A stretch of DNA of 64,000 bases from Chlorops oryzae (Eukaryota; Arthropoda; Insecta; Diptera; Chloropidae). The stretch spans positions 53,038,752 through 53,102,751 of the forward strand of contig CM035807.1 of the NCBI GenBank assembly GCA_020466095.1, in the 5' to 3' direction. Numbering within the stretch: the stretch's first letter is position 1; each line of letters starts with the position of its first letter. Positions 1 to 9,861 of the stretch are shown here, piece by piece. The notes under the pieces were generated by a model. It saw only the letters and a list, made by a program, of their open reading frames with translations, was not told the DNA's origin and ran no database searches. A program made the position numbers and the translations under genes.

Positions 1-469
1 GAAAAATTTTTCAAGTTGAAGTGCAGTTCAATCAGGGGGATATTTTTGGGATTGAATGTTTTGAAAAGTGTTGGAAAAAAAAACAAACAGTTTCATCCCG
101 TTTATTTGTTAAGAAAAATTTATGGCTAAGAATTGTACAACATGAGCAAAATTGTGAAGCGAAGTGTGTATAAAATCAGATTTTCTCCTTTGACGTTGCC
201 ATTCTTTAAAGTGAAATCAAACAGTTCAGTTTAAATTTAGTACAATAATTGGAGAAAACTAAAGAAAAGTTCTAAAAAAAAAACCTTTTTTCCTTCTTCA
301 AATTAAAAACGAAAAAATCGATCGTGAGCGTCGGTTTCGAAAGTAGTGTCGTCTTTAAGTGTATAAAAGCCCCGTGGACTTGTCCAATCCGGATCGTGAT
401 CCTCGTATTGGTAGTGAATAACGTCCATCATCAAAGTTTACACTCAAAGGCGATCACAGACAATTCACA
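1..469. other. Unassigned AT-rich flank at window start
   Basis: No long ORF and no repeat that I recognise. It ends near 470, where similarity to the second jockey copy (around 58490) begins. The only suggestive signal is a TATA-like box at 362-369. It could be host intergenic DNA, an untranslated exon, or the edge of another element. Confidence 0.4.
362..369 (+). promoter_or_regulatory. TATA-like box TATAAAAG
   Basis: A perfect TATAAAAG sits in a relatively GC-richer patch (about 300-460). A transcription start would be expected near 392-396. I see no following coding exon: the jockey fragment starts about 75 bp downstream. It could be a core promoter of a host gene or of a mobile element. 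A chance match is possible. Confidence 0.25.
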
Positions 470-1205
470 ACTTATGTAAGAGGAATACAACAGGCGAATG
501 ATCCGAGGAGAAGTCAGTTGTCGCTTTTTCTGAAATAAGTTCTTTTGCAACACCGTTAGTGATTCAGAAATCTAAGGACAGGAATTTTTTTAAGATCTGT
601 TGGCCAGTAGGTTGGCTGCCTCGGCGATACAAAGACAAGAGAATTATTTTTATTAATAATTGCCTTGTATAGTTGTTGACCCGTAGGATTGCATGTTCTG
701 GAGTCCCAGAAAGTATGATTTGCATTATAGTGTCCTGCTGCTAGAAAGTTTTCACCTAATGTCTCAAAGTAGTCCACGAACATTTTTTCCGTTACACTAA
801 ACCGAGGTTGGCAATAAATCGCCGATAAGACGAGATTTTTACCTCTCATTATTACGCAAACTGTTGTTGCCTGAATAAAATCATAACTATATGAATGTAG
901 AGCAAAATGCTGGATTTTTCGACGAATAAGTATACCAGTGCCTCCATGTGCCTTGCCGTCTGGGTGGTTAGTTTGATAGAAGATATAACCAGGGATTGAA
1001 AAAAATTCTTATTTGTTAAATGAGTTTCAGAGAGAAGCATTACGTCAACTTCTTCATGATTTAAAAAATTTTGAATTTCCAGTTTATGCTTGGTTAGCCC
1101 GTTCGAATTCCACGCACAAATTTTTAAGACGCTCATATTTTTGCTAAAAGTGCTGTCATTAATTGTGTTTGCATTTGCACAATTCTGTCTAGTGAGCTTT
1201 GCATT
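470..1205 (-). mobile_element. Jockey-like non-LTR retrotransposon copy A, ORF2 side
   Basis: The 3'-truncated half of a jockey-type LINE on the - strand. It matches the second copy at 58490-59200 base for base over long stretches. The other half continues at 9862. The two halves were one element before the BEL element inserted at 1206-9861, as the duplicated target GCATT on both sides shows. The left end at about 470 is a truncation inside the endonuclease-to-RT region. Confidence 0.8.
556..1136 (-). pseudogene. Jockey ORF2 endonuclease domain, fragment
   Basis: The ORF2 start is the ATG at 1136. The protein opens with the AWNSNGL motif typical of APE-type (EEP) endonucleases of jockey elements, followed by LLSETH, which carries the catalytic Glu. 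A frameshift separates this part from the frame at 556-849, which holds the GHYNANHTFW stretch (normally GDYN, so the catalytic Asp is His here) and then FVSPRQPTYWP. No RT domain is left on this side. Broken and non-functional; the role in the intact element is nicking of target DNA for target-primed reverse transcription. Confidence 0.8.
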
Positions 1206-1849
1206 TGTACATTTCACCCTCGTCGAGGCAAGTAAATATAAGGAAAGAAAAAGCGGCACGTACCTTGAGCTCTTCGGAGGATTGTGGGATCGCTGCGCTC
1301 CAATCCTGAGATAGTAGGTGATGGATTCACGGTGATCGGTATGATATGGAGTTGATTGCTGGCTTATTATAATTAACGCGGCGCGTCTTCGCGTTTAGAA
1401 GTTTGTAAAAAATAGAAAAAAAAAGGATTTTCGGCTTCCTGCCGTATTAATAGTTCATAAATCAAATCGTTTTTATATATAAAAAAAATGTAAATCACTT
1501 CGGCTGCGTGCCGTAATAAAGAATGGAAAAGCACTTATCACTAAACTTATCGAAATTTTTGAGCACTGCGGCTTCTTGCCGTACTTAACGTTAGAAAGTA
1601 TTTTTTTTTGTCCTTTTTCTTTTGATTTAAAATTTGCGGTTTTCTTTTTTTCGTTTTCGCACGGATTGTTTCGGGAGCTCGGTCGTGAGCGTGTCGCGCG
1701 AACGGCTGCTGTTTTTCTAGTTAGTGACCCTCGCTGTCGCTAAAGTCGCGGAAGAGCCGAGTTCGTTCTTTTTGCCTGTGAAGTAATGAGTAGTTAGTTG
1801 TCACCGTGCATTAGTCGGCGTTTACACGGCGCGACAGCAACTTTGAACA
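1206..1849 (-). repeat. BEL 3' LTR
   Basis: 644 bp, virtually identical to 9219-9861. The one visible difference is a run of nine versus eight A near 1420. Ends are TGT...ACA. It contains A/T-rich stretches and several copies of 'ggcttcntgccgta'-like text (1435, 1500, 1570). This is the 3' LTR because the element reads on the - strand. Confidence 0.95.
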
Positions 1850-1886
1850 TACTGCCCGCCTTGCGCTACGCAACAATTTTTCCTGC

Positions 1887-2672
1887 TTACCTCTCGCGGT
1901 TGAGCAGAAACTCCCGAACTTCGCTGATCACCTCCCTTATCACAGCCTGCTCTGCCTCGGGGGGTTCATATCGGTCCCGGCTCGCCGGTGACGATAAGGC
2001 GGTGGATCCCCGGGAGGATGGCGCGAAGCAAACCCGGCCACTTCGACGGGCCATGCTGAGCGGACGGTGGCGATCTCGTGGCGGCGACGGGCTGTTTCTG
2101 CCGGTGGCCCGTGAAGCCCCCGCTTGGTTGACTGATCGCGTCGGCGGCGGAGTTGGGCGTCGGCTTCTCTGGGGACACGAGCTACGGCGACGTGGTCGGG
2201 ACTGGTGGCGGCGGGCCGATGGGCTGCGCCGGCGTGGCGGAGACCTTCGATGTCGAGGCGAGTGATCGCGTCGAGATGGCCGTCCTTGACGTCGGCTGGG
2301 CCGTCTTCGGCGCACGGGCAGTGGAATGAGCTCCGGCGGCTCTGTTGGGGGGCGCCACGGACCGGCACTCAGCGCTCGGGGCCGATGTTGCTGTTGATGG
2401 AGCAGCGGGTGGTGGTCCTCTCCGCAATGTTTGCACCGTCGCGGCCACCAACAATCCCTCCGAAGGTGCGTCGGCGCCATGCAGGGCAGGCAGCACTTGT
2501 GGACCTGCACCGTCCGCAAGCGCAGCTTGGCCGGTAAGCTTCGAAAGCGGCCGCAGTCCTCCAGAGGGTGCCGGCGGGCGCCGACCGGGCATATCGGGCA
2601 GATCGGGAGCTGATTCATGTTGTCCGGCTGAAAGGTACAGAAGGTGTAAATGCAAAGATAGATTTTGGGCAT
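1887..2672 (-). CDS. BEL third ORF: zinc-knuckle and Arg/Ser-rich protein
   Basis: 261 codons from the ATG at 2672. Residues ~20-75 carry a Cys/His cluster (CPICP, HPLEDC, CCLPC, HLRRDC, CKHCGEDHHPLLH) that resembles the nucleocapsid knuckles inside this element's own gag and those of other BEL elements. The rest is rich in Arg, Ser and Pro with SR-like blocks. It is in the same frame as gag-pol with no stop other than the gag-pol UGA, so it may be made as a readthrough extension rather than from its own ATG. It is much more GC-rich than the rest of the element. Position corresponds to where env lies in some BEL elements, but I see no signal peptide or membrane segment. The role is unknown; RNA or chromatin binding is a guess. 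Confidence 0.7.
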   Translation of the reverse strand: MPKIYLCIYTFCTFQPDNMNQLPICPICPVGARRHPLEDCGRFRSLPAKLRLRTVQVHKCCLPCMAPTHLRRDCWWPRRCKHCGEDHHPLLHQQQHRPRALSAGPWRPPTEPPELIPLPVRRRRPSRRQGRPSRRDHSPRHRRSPPRRRSPSARRHQSRPRRRSSCPQRSRRPTPPPTRSVNQAGASRATGRNSPSPPRDRHRPLSMARRSGRVCFAPSSRGSTALSSPASRDRYEPPEAEQAVIREVISEVREFLLNRER

Positions 2673-2713
2673 GGAAGAAGGGGGGAGGGGGAGGTGTTGC
2701 GAATGGGGAGGAG

Positions 2714-2720
2714 CTAGTCA
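2714..2720 (-). promoter_or_regulatory. Candidate stop-codon readthrough site UGA-CUAG
   Basis: The gag-pol stop is TGA (2720-2718), followed directly by CTAG. UGA followed by CUA is the best-known efficient readthrough context in animal mRNAs. After it the frame stays open for 276 codons, to the stop at 1887. The fifteen codons between the stop and the next ATG are all sense. Function is inferred from context only. Confidence 0.5.
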
Positions 2721-5700
2721 TAATTCTTCAGATAATTCGACTGGCAAGAGGCAAAGTTTGGTAACTGGCCGTGTCATGGTGCCAAATTGTGTTTTCACGT
2801 CAACAATGCGTACGAGACCATCGTCTCCGGGATGTATTTCGACAATTCTTCCCTTTCGCCACTCGAATGGAGGTAACTGATTATCCATTATGACGACGAA
2901 ATCCCCGATCTTGAGATTGGGTTGTGGGATCTTCCATTTATCTCGTTTATGCAGGTTAAGAAGATATTCCGTTTTCCATCGTTGAGCGAAGCGGTGATAG
3001 AGAATCTTCGCCCGTTCCCATCGTGTGGTGAGTGGCAATTCGGCTTGCAATTCCTCGGGCCATGCTGTCAGCGGGGCTCCTCGCAGAAAATGCCCCGGTG
3101 TCAATGCTAACAAATCGTCCGGATCTTCCGACATCGGGGTGAGCGGACGTGAGTTGAGGACTCCCTCGATGCGCGCCAATAGCGTGGTGAACTCTTCAAA
3201 CGAGAATTTATGGGGGCCGGCTACCTTCACAAAATGCGTTTTAAAGCTCTTAACGGCGGCCTCCCACAATCCACCCATATGAGGTGCGTGAGGGGGAATC
3301 AAATGCCACTCGAAGCCTTGGATGGAGTATTTTTGCTGAAGATCATCCGCGGCCCTGGAGAGAAATTGTGTGAACTCAGCATCCAAATTATTTTTCGCAC
3401 CGATGAAATTGCGACCGTTGTCCGAGAAAATTCGTCTGGGTAATCCACGTCGTCCGACAAAGCGGTCGAAAGCGGCTCGAAAAGCCGCGGTTGAGATTTC
3501 TGAACAAAGTTCCAAGTGAATAGCTTTGGTGGCGAAGCACACAAAAACGCAGACGTATCCCTTAAGGAATGGAGCTGTACGGACGGCGGAGCTTTTAATG
3601 TCGAACGGACCAGCGAAGTCCACTCCAGTGTGTGTGAATGGAAGCGATAAAGTGGCTCTTTCTGCTGGCAATGCGGCCATCATCTGGGTTCTCAAGCGTT
3701 GTTTGTGGATCGCGCATGTGTGACAGCGGCTGATGCAGCTCTTAATCTTCCGTTTCAGACGCGGGACGTAAAACTGGTGGCGTACCATGCGATACATGAG
3801 TTGAGCACCCCCATGCAGCAGCATTTTATGCATGAAGTCCAGATACAAACGACAGAATCGTGACGCGGCCGGCAAAATAATGGGATATTTTTCATCTGTA
3901 GTCAGATTGGCGTTGATCAGGCGGCCGTTCACTCGCAAGAGTCCATCGTCATCCAGCATGGGGTTCAGCGTCAATAATTCGCTCTTCTTTCCGATCGGTT
4001 TACCTTCACTTAATTCCAAATACTCGAGTGGATAATGCATCGTTTGCGACATTAAGATGAGCCGGTTGCGTGCGATATGCATTTCGTCTTGTGAGAGGAT
4101 TAGTGTCGTTGGACTTGGTGCCAGCTCTTTGCGGGCTTGCTTGCAGAATCGCAACATGTACGCGGTTACTCGTAACGCTCTATCGTATGAGGAAAATCGG
4201 GTTAGCAGCTCATCATTCTCGACGGTGATCGTAAACACAGTCGTTTTGCGTTCTTCGATGATTGGGGCCGTTGGTGCTTCACTTTGCGGCCATTCATCTG
4301 CTACTCTCGATAGCCATGGTGGTCCCTTCCACCAAAGCAGATTCCCGTGTAAGTCCTGAGCCAAGGCTCCTCGTGTCCCCAAGTCGGCCGGATTATCCTT
4401 TGATCGTACGTGGCGCCATGGTGAATTGCCTACATTGGTCAAAATTTGCGAGATTCGGTTGGCTACGTACGTTTTCCACGCGTTGGCCGGCCGTTTCAGC
4501 CATGCGATCACGATGGAACTGTCCGTCCATAGAAAGGTTTCATGTTGATGGATGCGCAGTTGACCAGTGATATTTTTTATCAATTTAGAAAGTAGCACGG
4601 CGGCGCACAATTCGAGCCGGGGTAGACTGACTGTTTGAAGCGGAGCCACCTTCGACTTGGAAGTAAGCAAGTGAACATAGATGTAGCCGCGATGTTCCAC
4701 TCGCACGTAGATGGCGGCACAGTATGCTCGTTCGGACGCGTCACAAAACCCGTGGAGTTGGACCTCCGATTCTGGTTCATATTGCAGCCATCGCGGGATC
4801 TGAATCTGCTCAATAAATGGCAGATCCGACACAAATGCATGCCAACGTTCTAGCGCTTCATTGGTGACTCGTTCATCCCACGCGGTGCCCTCCAACCACA
4901 ATTGCTGCATCAGGACCTTAGCTCGAATGATGATCGGAGTGAGCCATCCTGCCGGATCAAAAAGTTCCGCGATATCGGATAGAATTTGCCTCTTGGTGGT
5001 GGAGGCGGTGGCGGATTGAGCACTTAGCTTGTAAGAAAAGCAATCAGTTATTGCGTTCCAGCGGATGCCTAACATTTTTGCGTCGCTTGCCGATTTAAAT
5101 TTAAGGAACTCTGCGTCCAAGAGATGTGAAGGCTCGGCATCTTCCAGCAATTTCGAATGATTGGCTGTCAGTTTCCGCAGCGGAAATCCTGCGGAACTGA
5201 GCGTGCGGATAAGTTGCGATTTTGCCTGGCAGGCGTCTTCCAGTGAGTGTCCTCCAGCCAATACGTCGTCGACGTAGGTTTCTTGCCGTAGTATCGCGGC
5301 AGCTCGCGGGGTCTCCTGTTCAGCGTCACTGGCTAGCTGATGGAGCGTCCGGATTGCTAAAAAAGGCGCACAATTCACGCCGAAAGTTACCGTTTTCAAC
5401 TCGTAGTCGCGAACGGGAGCATCGACAGTTTCTCGAAAGACGATGCGCTGGAACGGTCGATCGTCGTCGTGGACCATGATCTGACGGTACATCTTCTCAA
5501 TATCGCCATTGAAAACGAATCGATAGGTGCGCCAATTCAACAATAAGATGACCAAATCCGTTTGCAGCCCCGGTCCGGTATGGAGGACGTCATTGAGGGA
5601 TAACGTGGATGTTGTTCTCTGCGACGCGTTGAAAACGACCCGCACCTTGGTTGTCGTGCTCTCAGGCTTCAGCACTGCATGATGTGGAAGGTAGAATGAG

Positions 5701-7970
5701 AAGAAATTATTATCCTTAGAAATTTCGGAGGCGGAGCATCTCTCCATGTGTCCGCACTTGAGATACTCGAGCAACACGGCGTTGTATGTGTCACGCATGA
5801 GTGGCTGCCGTGCGAGCCGTTGCTCTAAATTCCGGTATTGGTTAAGCGCTCCAACTCGAGAGGCACCTAGACGTACAGTGGATTTGGAAAATTCGCTTTT
5901 AAACGGCAGACGCACGACATAGCGGCCAGTTTCGTGGCGATAGGTCGTTTGAGCATATAGCTCCTCACAATAAGCATCCTCCGGCGGAGGCTGCGGATGG
6001 TTGGGAACTTCTTCCTGTTCCCAAAAGGATTTTAACAGCTCGTGGAGCCGTTCATGGTGATCTCCGGCGGAGACGGTGGTGGTGAAGGTGTGGACATTTT
6101 CATTGGCGATGGGTCCACTTAAGTACCAGCCGAAAACTGAGTTTTGTGCAAGCAGACTTCCACTAATATTTATGCGCATGCCGGCCAATACGATCTTTGG
6201 CAAAAGATCAGATCCAATAATCATATCGATGCGGTTGGGCGACAAGAAGTTTGGATCAGCTAAATCGAGCGACTCTACATCCTTCAAATTGATATTCGAG
6301 ATTTTCGATGACGGTAGCCAATTTGTCAGTTTCGGCAGCACGATGGCATTGATGTTTTCGGCGAAGTCAGAGCGGGGCGATGCAAGCGTGACGGCGCACT
6401 CTCTTTTTGCGATTTGGGTTTGCTGCCCGCCCATGCCAGATATATTACAAGTCATCGCGTATGCAGGCAAATCTAGCTGGAGTTGAATCCGTTCCGTTAT
6501 GAATGTTCGCTGTGAGCCTTGATCCAAGAGTGCCCGCACCAGAAATCGTTCTCCTTGATGTACAATATGGGCTAAAGCCGTCGGCAATAGCACTTGATGT
6601 TGGCTGGTGGCCACATGCGCATGTGCATTAGAAGTAGCACCACTGTTAGCTGCCACAGTGGTCATCATCTTCGTCTGTTGTGCGGAAGCCTGCACGGATT
6701 GGCTCGTCGTCGACGGGCCGGAAACCTGGTTAGACTGAAAAGATGAAACCGAATTATTCTGGGCTGAGCTTGAGTTAGGAAAATGGAGCAGGGTATGGTG
6801 GAGCTTCTTGCATTTCGCACAGCGGAATGTGCTGGGGCACTGGGCCTTCAGGTGATTGGCAGCAAGGCAGTTGAGACATCTGTTATGTTTCGAGATGAAT
6901 TGGATTCGGTCGTCGACCGAGAGTCCCAGGAACGTGTCACATTGTCGCAGTCGATGATTGCCATTACATAATGCGCAAGAAACCTTATATTTTCCCTCGG
7001 TATGGAACACATTGGCCGAAGGAGTCACTGGGCTAGAGGAGAGAACGGGGGCTTTCACTTTGGTGAAGCTGGCGAGGCGTTCAACGACCTCTAAACGGTT
7101 GCTGAGAAACGTGTTCATCTGCTCCCATGTTGGCAACTCTCGATGCGTCGAAAGTGACTGCTCCCAATGGGCGATCGTGGTAGCTGGCAGTCGGCTGGAA
7201 CAGAAATGGACTAACATCGCGCCCCAGAAATCGGTAACCCCTTGACTCTTCATCATCGCAATGCAATCGTTGACGGTGTTTTGGATCTTCAGAATTCCTT
7301 CACTAGTTTCTTCTTCAATTGCTGGCAGATCAAACAGTGTTTTCAGCTGATGGTCGATTAGGATGCGCTTGTTTTCGTAGCGCGCTTTGAGAGCCCTCCA
7401 CGCCGGCGTAAAATTGGTCCCAACGAGCGGGTATCCTTGCACAATGGCCCCGGCGGGGCCTGTTGTCTTATTTCGGAGATGGAACAATTTTTGTACGGGT
7501 GGACATCGGTGATTGTTCACGTACACGGCAGTGAACATGTCGCGGAACGCTGGCCATTCGTTGTATCCACCGGAAAAGGTCATGACATCACACGGGGGCA
7601 CCCTTATATAGTCATCAGATTCCAGTTGATCGATTTGGTGCCGCGCATGGGTGCTGGATAATGGCAGCGTCTCGATGCTCATTAGCTTTATCATTTCTTG
7701 TAGATGTGCCTTGGTCTGGAGGTACGTATTCCGACAGTGCGTTAGGGTGGATTGGAGCGTTGCATACGATTCGGCATTCGCTTCGGCATTCGCTCCTTCA
7801 GCTGATCGAGCCACTTGGAAGGCATTCTTGGCAGTCCGCCAATAAGAATCGATTTCTTCTATCTTGAAGTGCAGCAGAGAGTCAGTTTGATTCGCCGCAT
7901 CACCGCTGGATAAATCCTTGCATACCTGCACTAGATCTTCGGCAGCTTCTATAAAACTGGGGGGCGACAT
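2718..7970 (-). CDS. BEL/Pao gag-pol polyprotein
   Basis: 1750 residues, uninterrupted. In order: an N-terminal gag region of the kind found in BEL elements (about 1-300); zinc knuckles (about 330-395, CALC...H...C, CLNCL..H...[14 protein letters not shown]); an aspartic protease with LLDQGS (about 480); a reverse transcriptase with YVDD (about 898); an RNase H-like region; an integrase HHCC region (HGG... to CHTCAIHK) and a catalytic core with VDFAGP, SDNG and WEAAVK supplying D, D and E (about 1448, 1513, 1570); and a C-terminal BEL-type tail. No frameshift or internal stop. All the catalytic motifs I can check are present. Together with near-identical LTRs this suggests a potentially active copy. 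The start is the ATG at 7970, preceded by a 1.25-kb leader. Confidence 0.95.
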   Translation of the reverse strand: MSPPSFIEAAEDLVQVCKDLSSGDAANQTDSLLHFKIEEIDSYWRTAKNAFQVARSAEGANAEANAESYATLQSTLTHCRNTYLQTKAHLQEMIKLMSIETLPLSSTHARHQIDQLESDDYIRVPPCDVMTFSGGYNEWPAFRDMFTAVYVNNHRCPPVQKLFHLRNKTTGPAGAIVQGYPLVGTNFTPAWRALKARYENKRILIDHQLKTLFDLPAIEEETSEGILKIQNTVNDCIAMMKSQGVTDFWGAMLVHFCSSRLPATTIAHWEQSLSTHRELPTWEQMNTFLSNRLEVVERLASFTKVKAPVLSSSPVTPSANVFHTEGKYKVSCALCNGNHRLRQCDTFLGLSVDDRIQFISKHNRCLNCLAANHLKAQCPSTFRCAKCKKLHHTLLHFPNSSSAQNNSVSSFQSNQVSGPSTTSQSVQASAQQTKMMTTVAANSGATSNAHAHVATSQHQVLLPTALAHIVHQGERFLVRALLDQGSQRTFITERIQLQLDLPAYAMTCNISGMGGQQTQIAKRECAVTLASPRSDFAENINAIVLPKLTNWLPSSKISNINLKDVESLDLADPNFLSPNRIDMIIGSDLLPKIVLAGMRINISGSLLAQNSVFGWYLSGPIANENVHTFTTTVSAGDHHERLHELLKSFWEQEEVPNHPQPPPEDAYCEELYAQTTYRHETGRYVVRLPFKSEFSKSTVRLGASRVGALNQYRNLEQRLARQPLMRDTYNAVLLEYLKCGHMERCSASEISKDNNFFSFYLPHHAVLKPESTTTKVRVVFNASQRTTSTLSLNDVLHTGPGLQTDLVILLLNWRTYRFVFNGDIEKMYRQIMVHDDDRPFQRIVFRETVDAPVRDYELKTVTFGVNCAPFLAIRTLHQLASDAEQETPRAAAILRQETYVDDVLAGGHSLEDACQAKSQLIRTLSSAGFPLRKLTANHSKLLEDAEPSHLLDAEFLKFKSASDAKMLGIRWNAITDCFSYKLSAQSATASTTKRQILSDIAELFDPAGWLTPIIIRAKVLMQQLWLEGTAWDERVTNEALERWHAFVSDLPFIEQIQIPRWLQYEPESEVQLHGFCDASERAYCAAIYVRVEHRGYIYVHLLTSKSKVAPLQTVSLPRLELCAAVLLSKLIKNITGQLRIHQHETFLWTDSSIVIAWLKRPANAWKTYVANRISQILTNVGNSPWRHVRSKDNPADLGTRGALAQDLHGNLLWWKGPPWLSRVADEWPQSEAPTAPIIEERKTTVFTITVENDELLTRFSSYDRALRVTAYMLRFCKQARKELAPSPTTLILSQDEMHIARNRLILMSQTMHYPLEYLELSEGKPIGKKSELLTLNPMLDDDGLLRVNGRLINANLTTDEKYPIILPAASRFCRLYLDFMHKMLLHGGAQLMYRMVRHQFYVPRLKRKIKSCISRCHTCAIHKQRLRTQMMAALPAERATLSLPFTHTGVDFAGPFDIKSSAVRTAPFLKGYVCVFVCFATKAIHLELCSEISTAAFRAAFDRFVGRRGLPRRIFSDNGRNFIGAKNNLDAEFTQFLSRAADDLQQKYSIQGFEWHLIPPHAPHMGGLWEAAVKSFKTHFVKVAGPHKFSFEEFTTLLARIEGVLNSRPLTPMSEDPDDLLALTPGHFLRGAPLTAWPEELQAELPLTTRWERAKILYHRFAQRWKTEYLLNLHKRDKWKIPQPNLKIGDFVVIMDNQLPPFEWRKGRIVEIHPGDDGLVRIVDVKTQFGTMTRPVTKLCLLPVELSEEL

Positions 7971-9218
7971 TATAACGGAATTAATTTAATGAAAGGGGGA
8001 GAAAATGTGGCTGGGAAATCGCCTGACCACACAGGATTGTTTATATTTATTTATTGAACAATATGCAACCGTGGCAGCGAATATTCAATATTCCTGCGTT
8101 GCGATATAAATTTCCTAAAATCCCGTAAAATTGTATTTTCGATGTATAGTGGCGACCAATGCCGGTTGTAGCGCCTCCAATAATTTTTATAAGGCTCGGT
8201 GAATATTGGAATATTTACGGTTTTGTTCGGCGTGAAGTAGGCGACCGCTGCTGTGTGTAGCGTATTTGCGGGAACTGGTTTATCAATTGTTTTCGACTCC
8301 AATTGAATTCCATAAACCAAACGGGAGAAAAATACTCAGCAGGGACACCGATGCGACCAGTGCTGGTTGTAGCGTACTAGCAGAAAAGGTTGGAGAAATA
8401 TTTGTCGTCTTCAACTGAATTCTTTGAAAAATTATAATATAAATTAAAGCGCACAAATCATAATAAGAACGACCAATGCCGGTCGTAGCGTATCGGAATA
8501 AAACAAGACCTCCTTTATTCGCAACACCTCACCTACAACCCCAATTAAAATAAAACACAAGTAGCAAATGTTTATTAAAGATGAAACGCAACACGAATAG
8601 CGAATCTTCGTCAACGGCAAAATAAACCACTAGAATCGACCAAAGCAAGCTGACTTCGAGCTTAGGTATGTATGTATGTCTCGTCGCTTGTTTGTCTCTT
8701 CGATGCTCAACGCAATCAACCCTTTATTGCGTCCAGCGAACACGTAAGTATGTACGTCCGTGTGTGTATGAAATGATTATATACGACTTGTCTTAGTCAA
8801 AGCACCGAATGCAACAGCCAACAACAACAACTACCGCTCACTGATCGAGTGACTCGCTGTCTACTAGACTCAGCGACGAAACGTCGCAATGACAAACAGA
8901 CGGTTTGGCGCCGGTAGCTTATTGTTGTTGTTGCTCAATTTTCGCAGCCAAATTTATTCTTTTTGGTTGCTCTTTTTGTTCTTCGAACTAGCATTCAGGT
9001 ACGCGCGAATGCTAGCTTAGAGGAGGGAGGGGGAAAAAGGTCGGTCCACCAGCTTGGCGCGTGATTATGCACATGTGGTTTTGTAGTGCGGGAATGACAT
9101 CTGAAGGGCACTCGAATTCCCCTGCACGTGGCCGGCGTGGACTGATCTTTCCCAACCCTTCCTCTGAAAAATGGTCCACCAGAGTCTGATTCCAGACTCC
9201 TGGCTCAGGATCGCCAAA
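7971..9218 (-). other. BEL 5' leader with tandem motifs
   Basis: Non-coding, 1248 bp. On the + strand the core gcgaccantgcnggttgtagcg recurs in diverged form near 8151, 8231, 8345 and 8467, so in element sense the leader has four spaced copies. Leaders of other BEL elements such as roo also carry tandem repeats. The repeats could be packaging or regulatory elements; the sequence alone does not tell. A short ORF at 8051-8320 runs over the repeats and is not convincing. Confidence 0.6.
9195..9216 (-). promoter_or_regulatory. BEL primer-binding site, tRNA-Arg type
   Basis: Two bases inside the 5' LTR the element reads TGGCGATCCT, then GA, then GCCAGGAGTC. From memory the 3' end of insect tRNA-Arg(ACG) is ...GACTCCTGGCAGGATCGCCA, which pairs with both blocks apart from the 2-nt GA. 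It is therefore the likely minus-strand primer site. Confidence 0.55.
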
Positions 9219-9861
9219 TGTACATTTCACCCTCGTCGAGGCAAGTAAATATAAGGAAAGAAAAAGCGGCACGTACCTTGAGCTCTTCGGAGGATTGTGG
9301 GATCGCTGCGCTCCAATCCTGAGATAGTAGGTGATGGATTCACGGTGATCGGTATGATATGGAGTTGATTGCTGGCTTATTATAATTAACGCGGCGCGTC
9401 TTCGCGTTTAGAAGTTTGTAAAAAATAGAAAAAAAAGGATTTTCGGCTTCCTGCCGTATTAATAGTTCATAAATCAAATCGTTTTTATATATAAAAAAAA
9501 TGTAAATCACTTCGGCTGCGTGCCGTAATAAAGAATGGAAAAGCACTTATCACTAAACTTATCGAAATTTTTGAGCACTGCGGCTTCTTGCCGTACTTAA
9601 CGTTAGAAAGTATTTTTTTTTGTCCTTTTTCTTTTGATTTAAAATTTGCGGTTTTCTTTTTTTCGTTTTCGCACGGATTGTTTCGGGAGCTCGGTCGTGA
9701 GCGTGTCGCGCGAACGGCTGCTGTTTTTCTAGTTAGTGACCCTCGCTGTCGCTAAAGTCGCGGAAGAGCCGAGTTCGTTCTTTTTGCCTGTGAAGTAATG
9801 AGTAGTTAGTTGTCACCGTGCATTAGTCGGCGTTTACACGGCGCGACAGCAACTTTGAACA
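9219..9861 (-). repeat. BEL 5' LTR
   Basis: 643 bp, one base shorter than the 3' LTR at 1206-1849. It is followed on the right by the target duplicate GCATT (9862-9866) and the interrupted jockey sequence. Confidence 0.95.

Larger units (their letters stand above)
1206..9861 (-). mobile_element. Full-length BEL/Pao LTR retrotransposon
   Basis: 8656 bp including two LTRs (1206-1849 and 9219-9861), flanked by the 5-bp duplication GCATT at 1201-1205 and 9862-9866. The LTRs run TGTAC...GAACA on the + strand and differ by one A in a homopolymer, so insertion was recent. In element sense it contains a 5' leader with repeats, a long gag-pol frame and an additional in-frame downstream ORF. It sits between ORF1 and ORF2 of a jockey element. 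All the parts needed for autonomous transposition appear open. Confidence 0.95.

Noticed and set aside
1798..2764. Several GC-rich + strand ORFs (155, 110, 139 codons) opposite the third BEL ORF
   Set aside because: They are antisense to a frame with recognisable Cys/His motifs and lack any domain; the lack of stops follows from high GC.
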